Of a stretch of DNA of 64,000 nucleotides, positions 52,019-60,212 are shown piece after piece. The notes below the pieces were generated by a model. That model did no database searches, was not told where the DNA came from, and was given only the letters and a program-made list of their open reading frames with translations. A program made the position numbers and the translations under genes. Source of the stretch: Paenibacillus lacisoli (GTDB taxonomy: Bacteria; Bacillota; Bacilli; Paenibacillales; Paenibacillaceae); assembly GCF_030580655.1 (NCBI RefSeq), contig NZ_JAUQTB010000002.1:62001-126000 (forward strand), read 5' to 3'. Every line of letters starts with the position of its first letter. Position 1 is the first letter of the stretch.

Positions 52019-52912
52019 CTATCCCTTAGAGGTGACAGATGGAGAAGCCTGGAACAGCCTCTGGGCAGTCTCCATAAAGAGATGTACAGCCTTCGACGCC
52101 TCCTTTAATGAAGGGACAGCCATACTGAGCTCCCGGCTCACCTCGGGCTGCAGATGCCGGATAACCAGTCCGGGGTTGAGGTGGGTTAGGGACAGCTGCG
52201 GAAGCATCGAGATCCCCATGCCTTCCCCGATCATGTTCAGCACCGTCTCAATGTTATAGACAGAATGCACCATATTCAAAGCCGTTCCACGCTTGCGGAA
52301 CAGCTCCATAATCTGCGCCTTGTAGCCGCCCCTGCAGATCATCATGGGACGTCCGCCCAGGTCTTCAATATCAATGGAAATCCTGCTTGCCAGTACGTCA
52401 TCCTCACGCATCACCAGCACCATCTGATCCGTGAACAGCGGTACCGTCTCCATATCCTCTTCAGGATCAAACACGATTCCTACATCTACCCTGCGCGAAC
52501 GAATCCAGTGACGCACCTCCTCAATCGATCCTTCATGCAGAATCAGATTAAGATTCGGATAATGCTGTCTGAAATAGACCATAATTCTTGGCATGAAATG
52601 AGCAGCCGCACTGGGAAAAGCACCCACGGTGATCGAACCCTGCTGCATTCCACGCTCCGCCGCAGCAATCTGGTTAATATTCTCGACTCTCCGCAAAATC
52701 TCCCGCATCTGCACGAGAACCTCCTGACCCACGGCGGTGAATAAAATACCTTTTTTACGGTCCCGCTGTATGAGAGGAACCCCCAGTTCTGTCTCCAGGC
52801 TCGTTATTGCATGGCTCGCTGCCGGCTGCGTGATATTCAGCAGCTTGGCTGCCTTCGTAAAGCTGCCGGTCTCTGCAATATGGACCAGAATTTCGTAGCG
52901 ATTGATTGTCAT
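52019..52912 (-). CDS. LysR-family transcriptional regulator
   Basis: A 297-residue LTTR of the CynR/CysL-like group. The helix-turn-helix reads HIAETGSFTKAAKLLNITQPAASHAITSLE with ELGVPLIQRDRKKGI, and the effector domain begins about residue 92 (ITVGAFPSAAAHFMP). It is divergent from the EamA transporter gene with a 123-base shared control region that holds a palindrome, so it probably regulates that transporter. Effector unknown. Confidence 0.9.
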   Translation of the reverse strand: MTINRYEILVHIAETGSFTKAAKLLNITQPAASHAITSLETELGVPLIQRDRKKGILFTAVGQEVLVQMREILRRVENINQIAAAERGMQQGSITVGAFPSAAAHFMPRIMVYFRQHYPNLNLILHEGSIEEVRHWIRSRRVDVGIVFDPEEDMETVPLFTDQMVLVMREDDVLASRISIDIEDLGGRPMMICRGGYKAQIMELFRKRGTALNMVHSVYNIETVLNMIGEGMGISMLPQLSLTHLNPGLVIRHLQPEVSRELSMAVPSLKEASKAVHLFMETAQRLFQASPSVTSKG

Positions 52913-52932
52913 AAGTTTATATAATGCTCCTC

Positions 52933-52947
52933 ATGAAATATATTCAT
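52933..52947. promoter_or_regulatory. Candidate LTTR box between the LysR and EamA genes
   Basis: ATGAA-ATATA-TTCAT is an inverted repeat with five-base arms; it fits the T-N11-A pattern of LysR sites and lies 21-35 bases upstream of the LysR start, as for autoregulatory LTTR boxes. Confidence 0.45.
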
Positions 52948-53035
52948 TTTATTTATGCTGATTTTTAATTTATCATAAAGAAGTTCTGTTAACCAGGAGT
53001 TACTCGGGAATACAATTGGATAAGGAGAGATTCGT

Positions 53036-53929
53036 ATGTTAAATAAATATCCTGCCGCACGGGTTCCGCTCATGCTGGGCTTCCTGATCGTCGTATGGGG
53101 GCTCAATTGGCCGCTGTCCAAGCTGGCGCTTCATTATACGCCACCCCTTTTGTTCGCAGGGATACGGACACTGATTGGCGGATTGGTCCTGCTGCTGTTC
53201 GCACTCCGCAAGCGTGAACAGCTCCGCTTCCGCCAAAATTGGCCGCTGTATCTGATTTCTGCCCTATTAAATATTGTGTGCTTCTATGGGCTGCAGACGG
53301 TCGGACTCGGATACCTGCCGTCAGGGCTTTTCTCATCAATCGTTTTTCTGCAGCCGGTCCTGCTTGGACTGTTCTCCTGGCTGTGGCTGGGTGAAGCGAT
53401 GTACAGCATGAAGGTGGCCGGACTGGTTCTCGGCTTTGTAGGTGTAGCCACGATCAGTGCAGGTGCCATCTCGCAGCATGTCTCCACGATTGGAGTTGTA
53501 CTTGCGCTTGGGACAGCAGTCAGCTGGGCTTTCGGAGCCGTCTATATGAAGAAAACCTCGCATAAGGTAGATTCCACCTGGATGGTCTGCCTCCAGCTTC
53601 TGATGGGAGGCGCACTGCTGACGGCTGCCGGTTCGGCTACGGAATCATGGGCCGGCATTCAATGGACAGGCTCCTTCGTTGGCGACCTGCTGTTCATCGC
53701 CGTCTTCGTCATCGCTTTTGGGTGGCTGACTTATTTTATCCTTATGGGTTCAGGTGAAGCCAGCAAGGTTGGTTCTTTCACCTTCCTCATTCCGCTGGTG
53801 TCCATTTTCGGCAGCTCCCTGATGATGGGAGAACCTATCACCGTGAATCTGGTAGTCGGTCTGCTTCTTGTTCTCGTCAGCATCTGTCTGGTGAATATCA
53901 AGCCGCGTGCCCTGAAGACGGTATCATAA
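53036..53929 (+). CDS. EamA/DMT-superfamily transporter
   Basis: A 297-residue protein with ten predicted membrane helices in two EamA repeats. The first contains FLIVVWGLNWPLSKLAL and GLGYLPSGLFSSIVFLQPVL, the second GTAVSWAFGAVYMKK and SFTFLIPLVSIFGSSLMMGEP with the conserved proline-rich turn. Members export amino acids or other metabolites; the substrate is open. ATG at 53036 has AAGGAGAG upstream. Divergent from a LysR gene. Confidence 0.9.
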   Translation: MLNKYPAARVPLMLGFLIVVWGLNWPLSKLALHYTPPLLFAGIRTLIGGLVLLLFALRKREQLRFRQNWPLYLISALLNIVCFYGLQTVGLGYLPSGLFSSIVFLQPVLLGLFSWLWLGEAMYSMKVAGLVLGFVGVATISAGAISQHVSTIGVVLALGTAVSWAFGAVYMKKTSHKVDSTWMVCLQLLMGGALLTAAGSATESWAGIQWTGSFVGDLLFIAVFVIAFGWLTYFILMGSGEASKVGSFTFLIPLVSIFGSSLMMGEPITVNLVVGLLLVLVSICLVNIKPRALKTVS

Positions 53930-53969
53930 CATACCGCAATTACTTTGCTGCCTGATCCGTTGAATGCAA

Positions 53970-54005
53970 AAAATACCCGCCGTCCTAAGGGACAGCGGGT
54001 ATTTT
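53970..54005. terminator. Bidirectional terminator between EamA and aldo/keto reductase genes
   Basis: AAAATACCCGC (53970-53980) and GCGGGTATTTT (53995-54005) pair perfectly, with an inner GTCC/GGAC extension; A and T runs on both sides serve the two convergent genes. Confidence 0.92.
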
Positions 54006-54016
54006 ATCATGCAGGT

Positions 54017-54994
54017 TTACCATGCATAAGCTTCAGGAGCAGGCTTGCCTGGTCCCGGGAAGATCTCATCCAGCTTCTGAAGCGCTGATTCGTCCAGCTG
54101 AACCTCCGGTACACGGAGGGCATCCTCCAATTGTTCAATCGTGCGCGGACCAATAATCGGGGCGGTCACTGCCGGGTTAGAGAGCACCCATGCCAATGCC
54201 ACCACATCCTGCGGTTCACCCAGTTCCTTGCAGAGCTTGTCAAAGGCTTCGAGCTGACTGCGGTGCTGATCGATCTTCTCCTTGGAGCGGGCACTGCGTG
54301 AACCTGAACCCGACAGGGCGTTGCGGCCCAGCAATCCGCCCGACAACGGGCTCCACGGAATGACACCAAGTCCCAGCTCCTGTGCCGCCGGAAGAACCTC
54401 CAGCTCGGGTGTACGTTCCATCAGGTTATACAGATGCTGTTCAGATACCAGACCGAGGAAATGGCGAGCCTTGGCTTCGGCCTGGGCAACCGCAATGTGC
54501 CATCCGGCAAAGTTACTGGAACCGATGTAATCAATCCGGCCCTGCTTGACAAAAGTCTCGAATGCACCCCATAGTTCATCCCAGGACACATTGCGGTCCA
54601 CATGGTGCATCTGGTACAGCTCAATATGATCGGTCTGCAGACGTTCCAGGGATGCTTCCAGATGGCGTCTGATTTTGTAAGCTGACAGTCCACGCGGACC
54701 ATTCGGCCCATCTGCTTCATTCTGCATGTCCCCATACACCTTGGTGGCCAGAACCACCTTCTCGCGCCGGCCTCCACCCTGCTTGAACCAGCGTCCGATG
54801 ATCTCCTCCGTCCAACCCGCACGCTCTTTGCCGCCATATACATTGGCCGTATCGAAGAAATTAATGCCGGCATCCAGCGCAGCATCCATGATCCGGAAAG
54901 CATCCTTCTCCTCTGTCTCCGGACCAAAATTCATCGTTCCAAGGCACAACCGACTCACCTTTAAACCTGATTTACCCAAATAGGAATACTGCAT
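54017..54994 (-). CDS. Aldo/keto reductase
   Basis: A 325-residue NADPH-dependent AKR with the catalytic tetrad D48 (FFDTAN), Y53 (NVYGG), K85 (LATKVYG) and a histidine at 130/131 (QMHHVD). SSNFAGWHIA, GVIPWSPLSGGLLG and the C-terminal PIIGPRTIEQLEDAL, the coenzyme loop, are typical of the YajO/YdjG-like branch. The physiological carbonyl substrate is unknown. ATG at 54994 follows GGGAGGT by six bases; an in-frame extension upstream has no ribosome site. Confidence 0.92.
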   Translation of the reverse strand: MQYSYLGKSGLKVSRLCLGTMNFGPETEEKDAFRIMDAALDAGINFFDTANVYGGKERAGWTEEIIGRWFKQGGGRREKVVLATKVYGDMQNEADGPNGPRGLSAYKIRRHLEASLERLQTDHIELYQMHHVDRNVSWDELWGAFETFVKQGRIDYIGSSNFAGWHIAVAQAEAKARHFLGLVSEQHLYNLMERTPELEVLPAAQELGLGVIPWSPLSGGLLGRNALSGSGSRSARSKEKIDQHRSQLEAFDKLCKELGEPQDVVALAWVLSNPAVTAPIIGPRTIEQLEDALRVPEVQLDESALQKLDEIFPGPGKPAPEAYAW

Positions 54995-55127
54995 GCGGTT
55001 ACCTCCCAGTTTCATATGCTGACATACTTTAAGAGTTATTACCCTATTCTGCTGCAAATGATTGCCTGGTAAGCGAAAAATATGGTTGAAATCTCACGCA
55101 CATCTTATAATCCGTTTTCCCGTTATT

Positions 55128-57101
55128 TTATAATCCTTCCGATATCGCCCCATGCTTGCGTTCGACTAGATCTTTCACCAGCATGTAGGCATCAGACTCT
55201 GTCAGTTCGTTCTTGTTCTTCAAGGTGTTTAGTGTCTCAATAGTCATCGTACCGCGCTGCTCCAGCCAGTAGAGCGCCATCGGCTTGCTGAGCACTGCCC
55301 CTTCTCCGGCCGCCAGAATGTCGGCAGCATCCTGGAGGGTGATCGGCTTTTGTCCGTACTTCACTTCCATTGTCTTGAATACAGCAGGATCCTTTATCGC
55401 CAGTGAAGCCGGATACTGTCTCATCACCGCCCGCAGGTAGTTTATAAAATGAATGCCGGTAGTCGGTTTGGAATAGCTGTCCTCCAATGCATCATTGCGA
55501 TAGCCGCCGATCGCTATTCCGAGCCGTACAGCTAATTTGAGTCCTGCATATTGTTCGTCCTTCATATAATCCTGTTCTTTGACGGTAAAAGACTTCAAAT
55601 CCATCCCCTGCTTGTTGGCCAGCTGCTGGATCTTCTCAATCTTCTCCTTCGAGCGTGCCAGCTCTCTGAATGTCATATCCGAATGAATTGCAATACCTGC
55701 CGCAATTCCGGCTGCCTGGCCTTCGGCCATACCGACCGGTATAATCCGTGCACTGCTGTGCGCCAGCGAGTCATAACTGGCCGAACGGCCGACCACCAGC
55801 AGGCCGTCCATCTGTGCAGGAACCAGGCTCCGGAACGGAATTGCATACTTGACTGGCGCCAGCGTCACATGACCGGCATCCCCGGGCCCTGTCGACTGGT
55901 TGTCCGCCGGATAGGAGCCCAGTGCAATGCGGTCCCATTGATCCCGGTTTTCCAGCAGATCCGTTATATTCAGACGATACAGCCCCTTCATATGGCGCGT
56001 CTCCCGTACATACAGCTCCGGTGCAACTTCTCCCAGCTGCACGTCAGCAAACTCGGGATACTTTTGCTTCAAATCTGCCAGAATCAGCGGCAGCTCCTTC
56101 TGGGCGCTCGCCCGTCCGTTCTTCACAGATACCGGATTAAAAGGATCAACGAACATCAAAAGGGAGTTTACCAGCACCTTATTTCCCATTTCACGCCCTA
56201 TGTTAAACCCGCGCACCTTCAGCCGCAGCGGCTGATTCGGCTTGTAGTCCTTCATATCTTTTAATCCCCATGCTGAGTTATTATTCGCCCCCGTACCGGC
56301 GTCCCCATCCTTATTCAGGCGGCTGCGAAGCTTATGCCATACGTCGGGTGTCACATTCGTCAGCTGGAAAACGAGGGTCGGCGCCATAGCCTGATGGTTA
56401 TAACCAAGGTCTTCTTTGCCATAGGTGAATCCTACACCGGCCTGATAAGCAAAATCGGCGTCCTGTTCGGCATCAATGACTTCTTTCGCTTGAATATGAC
56501 GAACTCCGCCGTTCAATCCGGTTAATTTCACGCCGGATACCCGTTTTCCCTTTCTATCTCCCTCTTCCCGAACAACAACAGGTGAGACTGCCTTCACGTT
56601 CATGACGAGGCTAAGATTAGGTTCTTTCTGAACAAGCTGGTAAAAAGCGTTAGCCGCTTGATTCACGTCAAACGAATCTCCGTCCAGCCTCTTGTACCAT
56701 TCGGAGAACAGCCCCTTATTCAGCACACGATGTCCCGGTTTGGAATGATCATAGTTCATATCCAGCGTGTTCAGCCAGCCCTCCGTCATAAGCCCACCCA
56801 GCACAGTGCGGTCCCTCCGGGGTTCAATGAGCAGGGTTTTCAGGTTATTGCGGGCCGCCGATACGGCTGCAGCCACACCTTCCGGATCTGTTCCGATGAC
56901 AACGACATCATACTCCGGCTTGACCTGCTCGACTGGAGTCTGCAGTTTCACTGTCGGCAGAAGGGCGGGTGACGGTTCATCATGGTGATCAGGCTGAAAA
57001 TATAAAAAACAGGCCGCTGCAGCCCCGCTGCACAGAATAACAGCTGCTGCCGCCAGAATGTTCCGTTTACGGGTAAATACTTTGTTTTTGTTCTTAAACA
57101 T
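55128..57101 (-). CDS. Membrane-anchored FAD-dependent oxidoreductase
   Basis: A 657-residue protein with an N-terminal anchor or uncleaved signal (residues about 13-35, ILAAAAVILCSGAAAACFLYF) and an FAD_oxidored-type domain from about residue 63. The dinucleotide motif reads YDVVVIGTDPEGVAAAVSAA, with T-D-P replacing the usual G-G/S; EVIDAEQDADFAYQAG and GLLVVGRSASYDSLAHSSARIIPVGMAEGQAAG complete the FAD fold. The C-terminal ~150 residues resemble an S-layer-like helical module. It probably acts outside the membrane; substrate unknown. Start ATG 57101 follows TTGGAG. Confidence 0.8.
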   Translation of the reverse strand: MFKNKNKVFTRKRNILAAAAVILCSGAAAACFLYFQPDHHDEPSPALLPTVKLQTPVEQVKPEYDVVVIGTDPEGVAAAVSAARNNLKTLLIEPRRDRTVLGGLMTEGWLNTLDMNYDHSKPGHRVLNKGLFSEWYKRLDGDSFDVNQAANAFYQLVQKEPNLSLVMNVKAVSPVVVREEGDRKGKRVSGVKLTGLNGGVRHIQAKEVIDAEQDADFAYQAGVGFTYGKEDLGYNHQAMAPTLVFQLTNVTPDVWHKLRSRLNKDGDAGTGANNNSAWGLKDMKDYKPNQPLRLKVRGFNIGREMGNKVLVNSLLMFVDPFNPVSVKNGRASAQKELPLILADLKQKYPEFADVQLGEVAPELYVRETRHMKGLYRLNITDLLENRDQWDRIALGSYPADNQSTGPGDAGHVTLAPVKYAIPFRSLVPAQMDGLLVVGRSASYDSLAHSSARIIPVGMAEGQAAGIAAGIAIHSDMTFRELARSKEKIEKIQQLANKQGMDLKSFTVKEQDYMKDEQYAGLKLAVRLGIAIGGYRNDALEDSYSKPTTGIHFINYLRAVMRQYPASLAIKDPAVFKTMEVKYGQKPITLQDAADILAAGEGAVLSKPMALYWLEQRGTMTIETLNTLKNKNELTESDAYMLVKDLVERKHGAISEGL

Positions 57102-57314
57102 AAGGAAACTCCAATCCTATCTTCTCTATAAGTTAGCACCTTTTCCAGTATATACATCCAGGGTAGCATGAAGTTTTACAATTCGTAACTATACCAATAC
57201 AAGATTGTCATATTTTTAAAGATAAACATTGTCATATCCTGCAAGTCTTTCTATAGTCTAGCACGCAGCACGTACAGAATCGAATACCCGCAGAGCAGTG
57301 AGGGGCCTCCACAA

Positions 57315-57342
57315 CAAAAAAGCCTCTCCTCCACGAAAGGCT
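57315..57342 (-). terminator. Intrinsic terminator after the amylase gene
   Basis: On the minus strand AGCCTTTC pairs with GAGAGGCT (one G-U) over a short loop and is followed by TTTTTT. It lies just past the ancestral stop codon at 57370-57372, matching the end of the undeleted gene. Confidence 0.8.
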
Positions 57343-57369
57343 GAAAGGCAGTCAAGGCAGTAATACCTC

Positions 57370-57537
57370 TTATTTGGTGAAGATTTTCACTTCTTTAGGT
57401 CCTAAGGTTACCGTGACTGAGCCATTGTTCATCTGCACGGAGTCTGTCCCCGGCTGGTTGCGCAGGACGGTACCATTCAACAGATTATCAAAATTACTGA
57501 TGGTCCGGGTGGTCGATGACCAGCTAATCGAGATGAT
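57370..57537 (-). pseudogene. Orphaned C-terminal tail of the deleted alpha-amylase domain
   Basis: Immediately past the beta-amylase stop, and in another frame, the minus strand reads SWSSTTRTISNFDNLLNGTVLRN, then MNNGSVTVTLGPKEVKIFTK and a stop at 57370-57372. This is the C-terminal beta domain of a secreted alpha-amylase. There is no start codon or ribosome site. With the N-terminal alpha-amylase fragment that ends the upstream gene it brackets a deletion of the catalytic barrel. Confidence 0.8.
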
Positions 57538-59974
57538 TTATGATTCCTTGAAAATCACCCCCGTGCCATGGGCCGGGGGCGCTGTTATTGGAGTTAAAGC
57601 CTCCATAATTATCGTTAGTAGTATCACCGTTGCTGAAACGGTCTGTCATAATAAGATAGATACTCTGCTTGCCCCAATCGGTAGCTGTAAGGGGGGTGGA
57701 GCTTGGAGCTCCGGAAGTAATACTTCCGAGCGCTCCATTAACTCCAGGGGTAAAGGTAGAAATACCGGTATTGAAGAAATAGTTTTTCGAATTGTTATTG
57801 TCCCATGTGCCGCTGCCGTTGTTGAATACCGCTTCCAGCTGTGTGCTCGAGCCGATATTGATTGTAATTTTGGCATAACCGGGATAAGCCGCCTCGGCTG
57901 CCGGCATCGCTGTACCCGGGACCGTTGTCCATGTTCCGCCTGCAGGACGGTAATGGATGTATGGCGTCGTGAAGCCTTTCTTGTAGTAAATCGTGACACT
58001 GTTGCCGGAAGCCGTATCGGTCGTAACACTCAGCGCCGCACTGGCAGCCGAGATATTACCCGCCGCATCATAAGCTTTAACCGTGTACGTATATTTGGTT
58101 CCGGCTGTAAGTCCGGAGTTGGTATAGCTTGAAGATGCCGTTGTGGCTATTTTGGCACCATCACGCCAGATCTCATAACCGGTCACGCCCACATTATCTG
58201 TGGATGCACTCCAGCTCAGGGAAACCGAATTACTTGTCTTGGCTGCAAGCGCCAAATTGGCCGGAACACTCGGTGCGGATGTATCACCGGTTGAGGCTCC
58301 CTGCGGTGCTCCTTGTGTGACCGTCCCGGGTGCTCCATTCGCGCCAGGTGTAAAGGTCCACGTACCGATGCCGAAGAAATAATTTTTCGAATTGTTATTG
58401 TCCCATGTCCCGCTGCCGTTGTTAAATACCGCTTCGAGCTGGGTACTGGAGCCGATGTTAATCGTGCTTTTCGCATAGCCTGGATAAGCGGCTTCCGCTG
58501 CCGGCATGGCCACGCCAGGTGCCGTCGTCCATGTGCCCCCTACCGGACTGTAGTGAATGTAAGGAGTGCTGAAGCCTTTTTTATAATAGATGGTCACGCT
58601 GTTGCTGCCCGGATTCGGATTTGTTACCGGTGCAGCATGACTGATTACATATGTTTTGAAGTTGTTCATATCCCCTGTCGGCGATCCGTCGCTGTTCACC
58701 AGATTGGCCAGCCGCAGGAGGGTGAATCCGTTGTAATTCCATTTGGTAATTTTCTCTTCAATCTTCTGGAAGTTACCGGTAGCCAGCGCATTCTCGCCAT
58801 TAAGCCGCACACCCTTGGCATTGGCTATGGAAGATACCGTATCCACCAGGGTGGAAGGCAGCGAGTAATTCGGTGAAGTACCGGAATCATACATTTCCAG
58901 TGCAGTGAAGGTCAGATCCAGATTGTTATCCTTGAACTTCTGGATCAGGCGGTTGTAATCATAGTAGCCAGCCGCATGTTCAGCACTGTGAGGTGCCGAC
59001 GGATTGTTCATCTGCCAGTGGATACCGGCAATCTTGGCACCGATCCGCACACCGAACACAGAATCGAATTTGCTGTGTGCCGCTGCTGCAATCGTCGTCA
59101 GATGGTTCTCCAGCACGCTCTGGTACCAGGAGAGAAAATCTTTTCCGTAAGCGGAGTTGTAACCGCCCGTGGAATAAAAGCTGTCCCCATCACTTGGCGG
59201 GTTGATCTGGCTCACATTCGCAAGTGAAAGTCCCCAAGCCTGGTTCACCCCGTTCAGAGAACCATACTTGCTGATCATTGCATTACGGAAGGCTGTTTTG
59301 GCGGCCTCGGTGTAGACCTGGAATTTACCGCGGGCGGGATAACTCCAGCCTGCTGACTGATAATAGGAAGGATATCGCAGTTCCCCGGAAGGACCGCCGC
59401 TGAGGTAGATCTTGCTGATTAAGCCTTTGTAGGAAGCAAAATTAGAAGCAAAGGATGCATACAGCTCATTGTACTGGGTGCTGATTCCGCTCCAGAATGG
59501 TGAAATGGCTTCACCGTTCACATAACCGGTTTCACTCTTGAACTTCATTTCATCCGCGCTGCCCTTGCTCCACAGCCAGGATGGAAGAGGAATATTGCAG
59601 TCATCCCCAGGGTTCCCCCCGCAGGCATGCGTGGACAGAATTGGAACCCATTTCAATCCGGATTCACTTACTGCATTGGCATACGTCTTGTAATAACTCC
59701 AGTCAAACTGATTGTCCCCTGCAGCTTCCACATCACCCCACCAAATATCGGTGGTCAGGGCATATACCCCATTGCTCTTGAGCGTTGCAAGCTGTTTCTT
59801 GAATGCAGTCCAATCTGTAATTTTGTTTAATGGAGCCATGACAGACACCTGGAAATCCGAAGCGACATCTGCACTCGCTTTGGCAGCATAAGAACCGAAG
59901 AACGCCGTAATGAGCAGAGTAACACCCAGCATCAGATGGCTGGCTTTCTTCCATATTGAACGACCTGTAAGCAA
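57524..59974 (-). CDS. Secreted beta-amylase with CBM25-FnIII-CBM25 and truncated alpha-amylase start
   Basis: An 816-residue exported protein. After a signal peptide (about 1-36) comes a GH14 beta-amylase (about 38-448) with catalytic glutamates E198 (GPSGELRYPSY) and E394 (RLNGENAL), which releases maltose from starch ends. Then follow CBM25 (457-551), fibronectin III (567-655), a second CBM25 (657-751), and the first ~54 residues of a GH13 alpha-amylase (SIYLIMTDRF, PWHGGDFQGIINHLD), where the frame stops. Known relatives are the single-chain beta/alpha-amylase precursors of Paenibacillus polymyxa, about 1200 residues. Beta-amylase activity should be intact. The start is TTG 59974, five bases after GAGGGTG. 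Confidence 0.92.
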   Translation of the reverse strand: MLTGRSIWKKASHLMLGVTLLITAFFGSYAAKASADVASDFQVSVMAPLNKITDWTAFKKQLATLKSNGVYALTTDIWWGDVEAAGDNQFDWSYYKTYANAVSESGLKWVPILSTHACGGNPGDDCNIPLPSWLWSKGSADEMKFKSETGYVNGEAISPFWSGISTQYNELYASFASNFASYKGLISKIYLSGGPSGELRYPSYYQSAGWSYPARGKFQVYTEAAKTAFRNAMISKYGSLNGVNQAWGLSLANVSQINPPSDGDSFYSTGGYNSAYGKDFLSWYQSVLENHLTTIAAAAHSKFDSVFGVRIGAKIAGIHWQMNNPSAPHSAEHAAGYYDYNRLIQKFKDNNLDLTFTALEMYDSGTSPNYSLPSTLVDTVSSIANAKGVRLNGENALATGNFQKIEEKITKWNYNGFTLLRLANLVNSDGSPTGDMNNFKTYVISHAAPVTNPNPGSNSVTIYYKKGFSTPYIHYSPVGGTWTTAPGVAMPAAEAAYPGYAKSTINIGSSTQLEAVFNNGSGTWDNNNSKNYFFGIGTWTFTPGANGAPGTVTQGAPQGASTGDTSAPSVPANLALAAKTSNSVSLSWSASTDNVGVTGYEIWRDGAKIATTASSSYTNSGLTAGTKYTYTVKAYDAAGNISAASAALSVTTDTASGNSVTIYYKKGFTTPYIHYRPAGGTWTTVPGTAMPAAEAAYPGYAKITINIGSSTQLEAVFNNGSGTWDNNNSKNYFFNTGISTFTPGVNGALGSITSGAPSSTPLTATDWGKQSIYLIMTDRFSNGDTTNDNYGGFNSNNSAPGPWHGGDFQGIINHLD
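57722..58606. repeat. Two near-identical CBM25-coding direct repeats, 600 bp apart
   Basis: The segments 58322-58606 and 57722-58006 encode the two CBM25 starch-binding modules, which are offset by exactly 200 codons. Both contain NSVTIYYKKGF, AMPAAEAAYPGYAK and STQLEAVFNNGSGTWDNNN. The DNA is nearly as conserved as the protein, so these are recent copies or are kept alike by recombination. Confidence 0.9.
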
Positions 59975-60056
59975 ATAATCACCCTCTCGTTTGGTATGAT
60001 TTCATCCCTTTTACCCAGCAGTCCGGCAGGCCTTCACCTCCTAGATTCATTTGTTG

Positions 60057-60070
60057 AGTAAGCGTTTACA
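60057..60070. promoter_or_regulatory. cre site of the beta-amylase gene
   Basis: Read on the minus strand, TGTAAACGCTTACT matches 13 of 14 positions of the CcpA consensus TGWNANCGNTNWCA. It overlaps the predicted -10 element of the amylase promoter, the usual place for glucose repression of starch enzymes. Confidence 0.7.
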
Positions 60071-60097
60071 AATACTAATCTAAAGTTTTTCCAGCAA
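60069..60097 (-). promoter_or_regulatory. Candidate promoter of the beta-amylase gene
   Basis: On the minus strand TTGCTG (60097-60092) and TATTTG (60074-60069) are separated by 17 bases, 95 bases before the start codon. The -10 is weak, but it overlaps the cre-like site. An extra AGGAGGTGAAGG lies in the leader with no usable start after it. Confidence 0.4.
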
Positions 60098-60166
60098 TTT
60101 GGTAACGTCTTGTATTGTTGTCCAAGGTGGATTATTTTGACATTTCCGCTCGAAGGTCTCCCATCC

Positions 60167-60207
60167 ATAAAAAGACCTTCCAGCAGCAACACCACTGGAA
60201 GGTCTTT
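60167..60207 (-). terminator. Intrinsic terminator of ltaS
   Basis: AAAGACCTTCCAG (60171-60183) and CTGGAAGGTCTTT (60195-60207) pair perfectly over 13 bp; a T run follows on the minus strand. It begins six bases after the ltaS stop. Confidence 0.92.
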
Positions 60208-60212
60208 CATCA

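Noticed and set aside
57374..58132. Plus-strand open frame opposite the CBM25/FnIII region
   Set aside because: Antisense to recognised domains; repeats in it simply mirror the CBM25 repeats.
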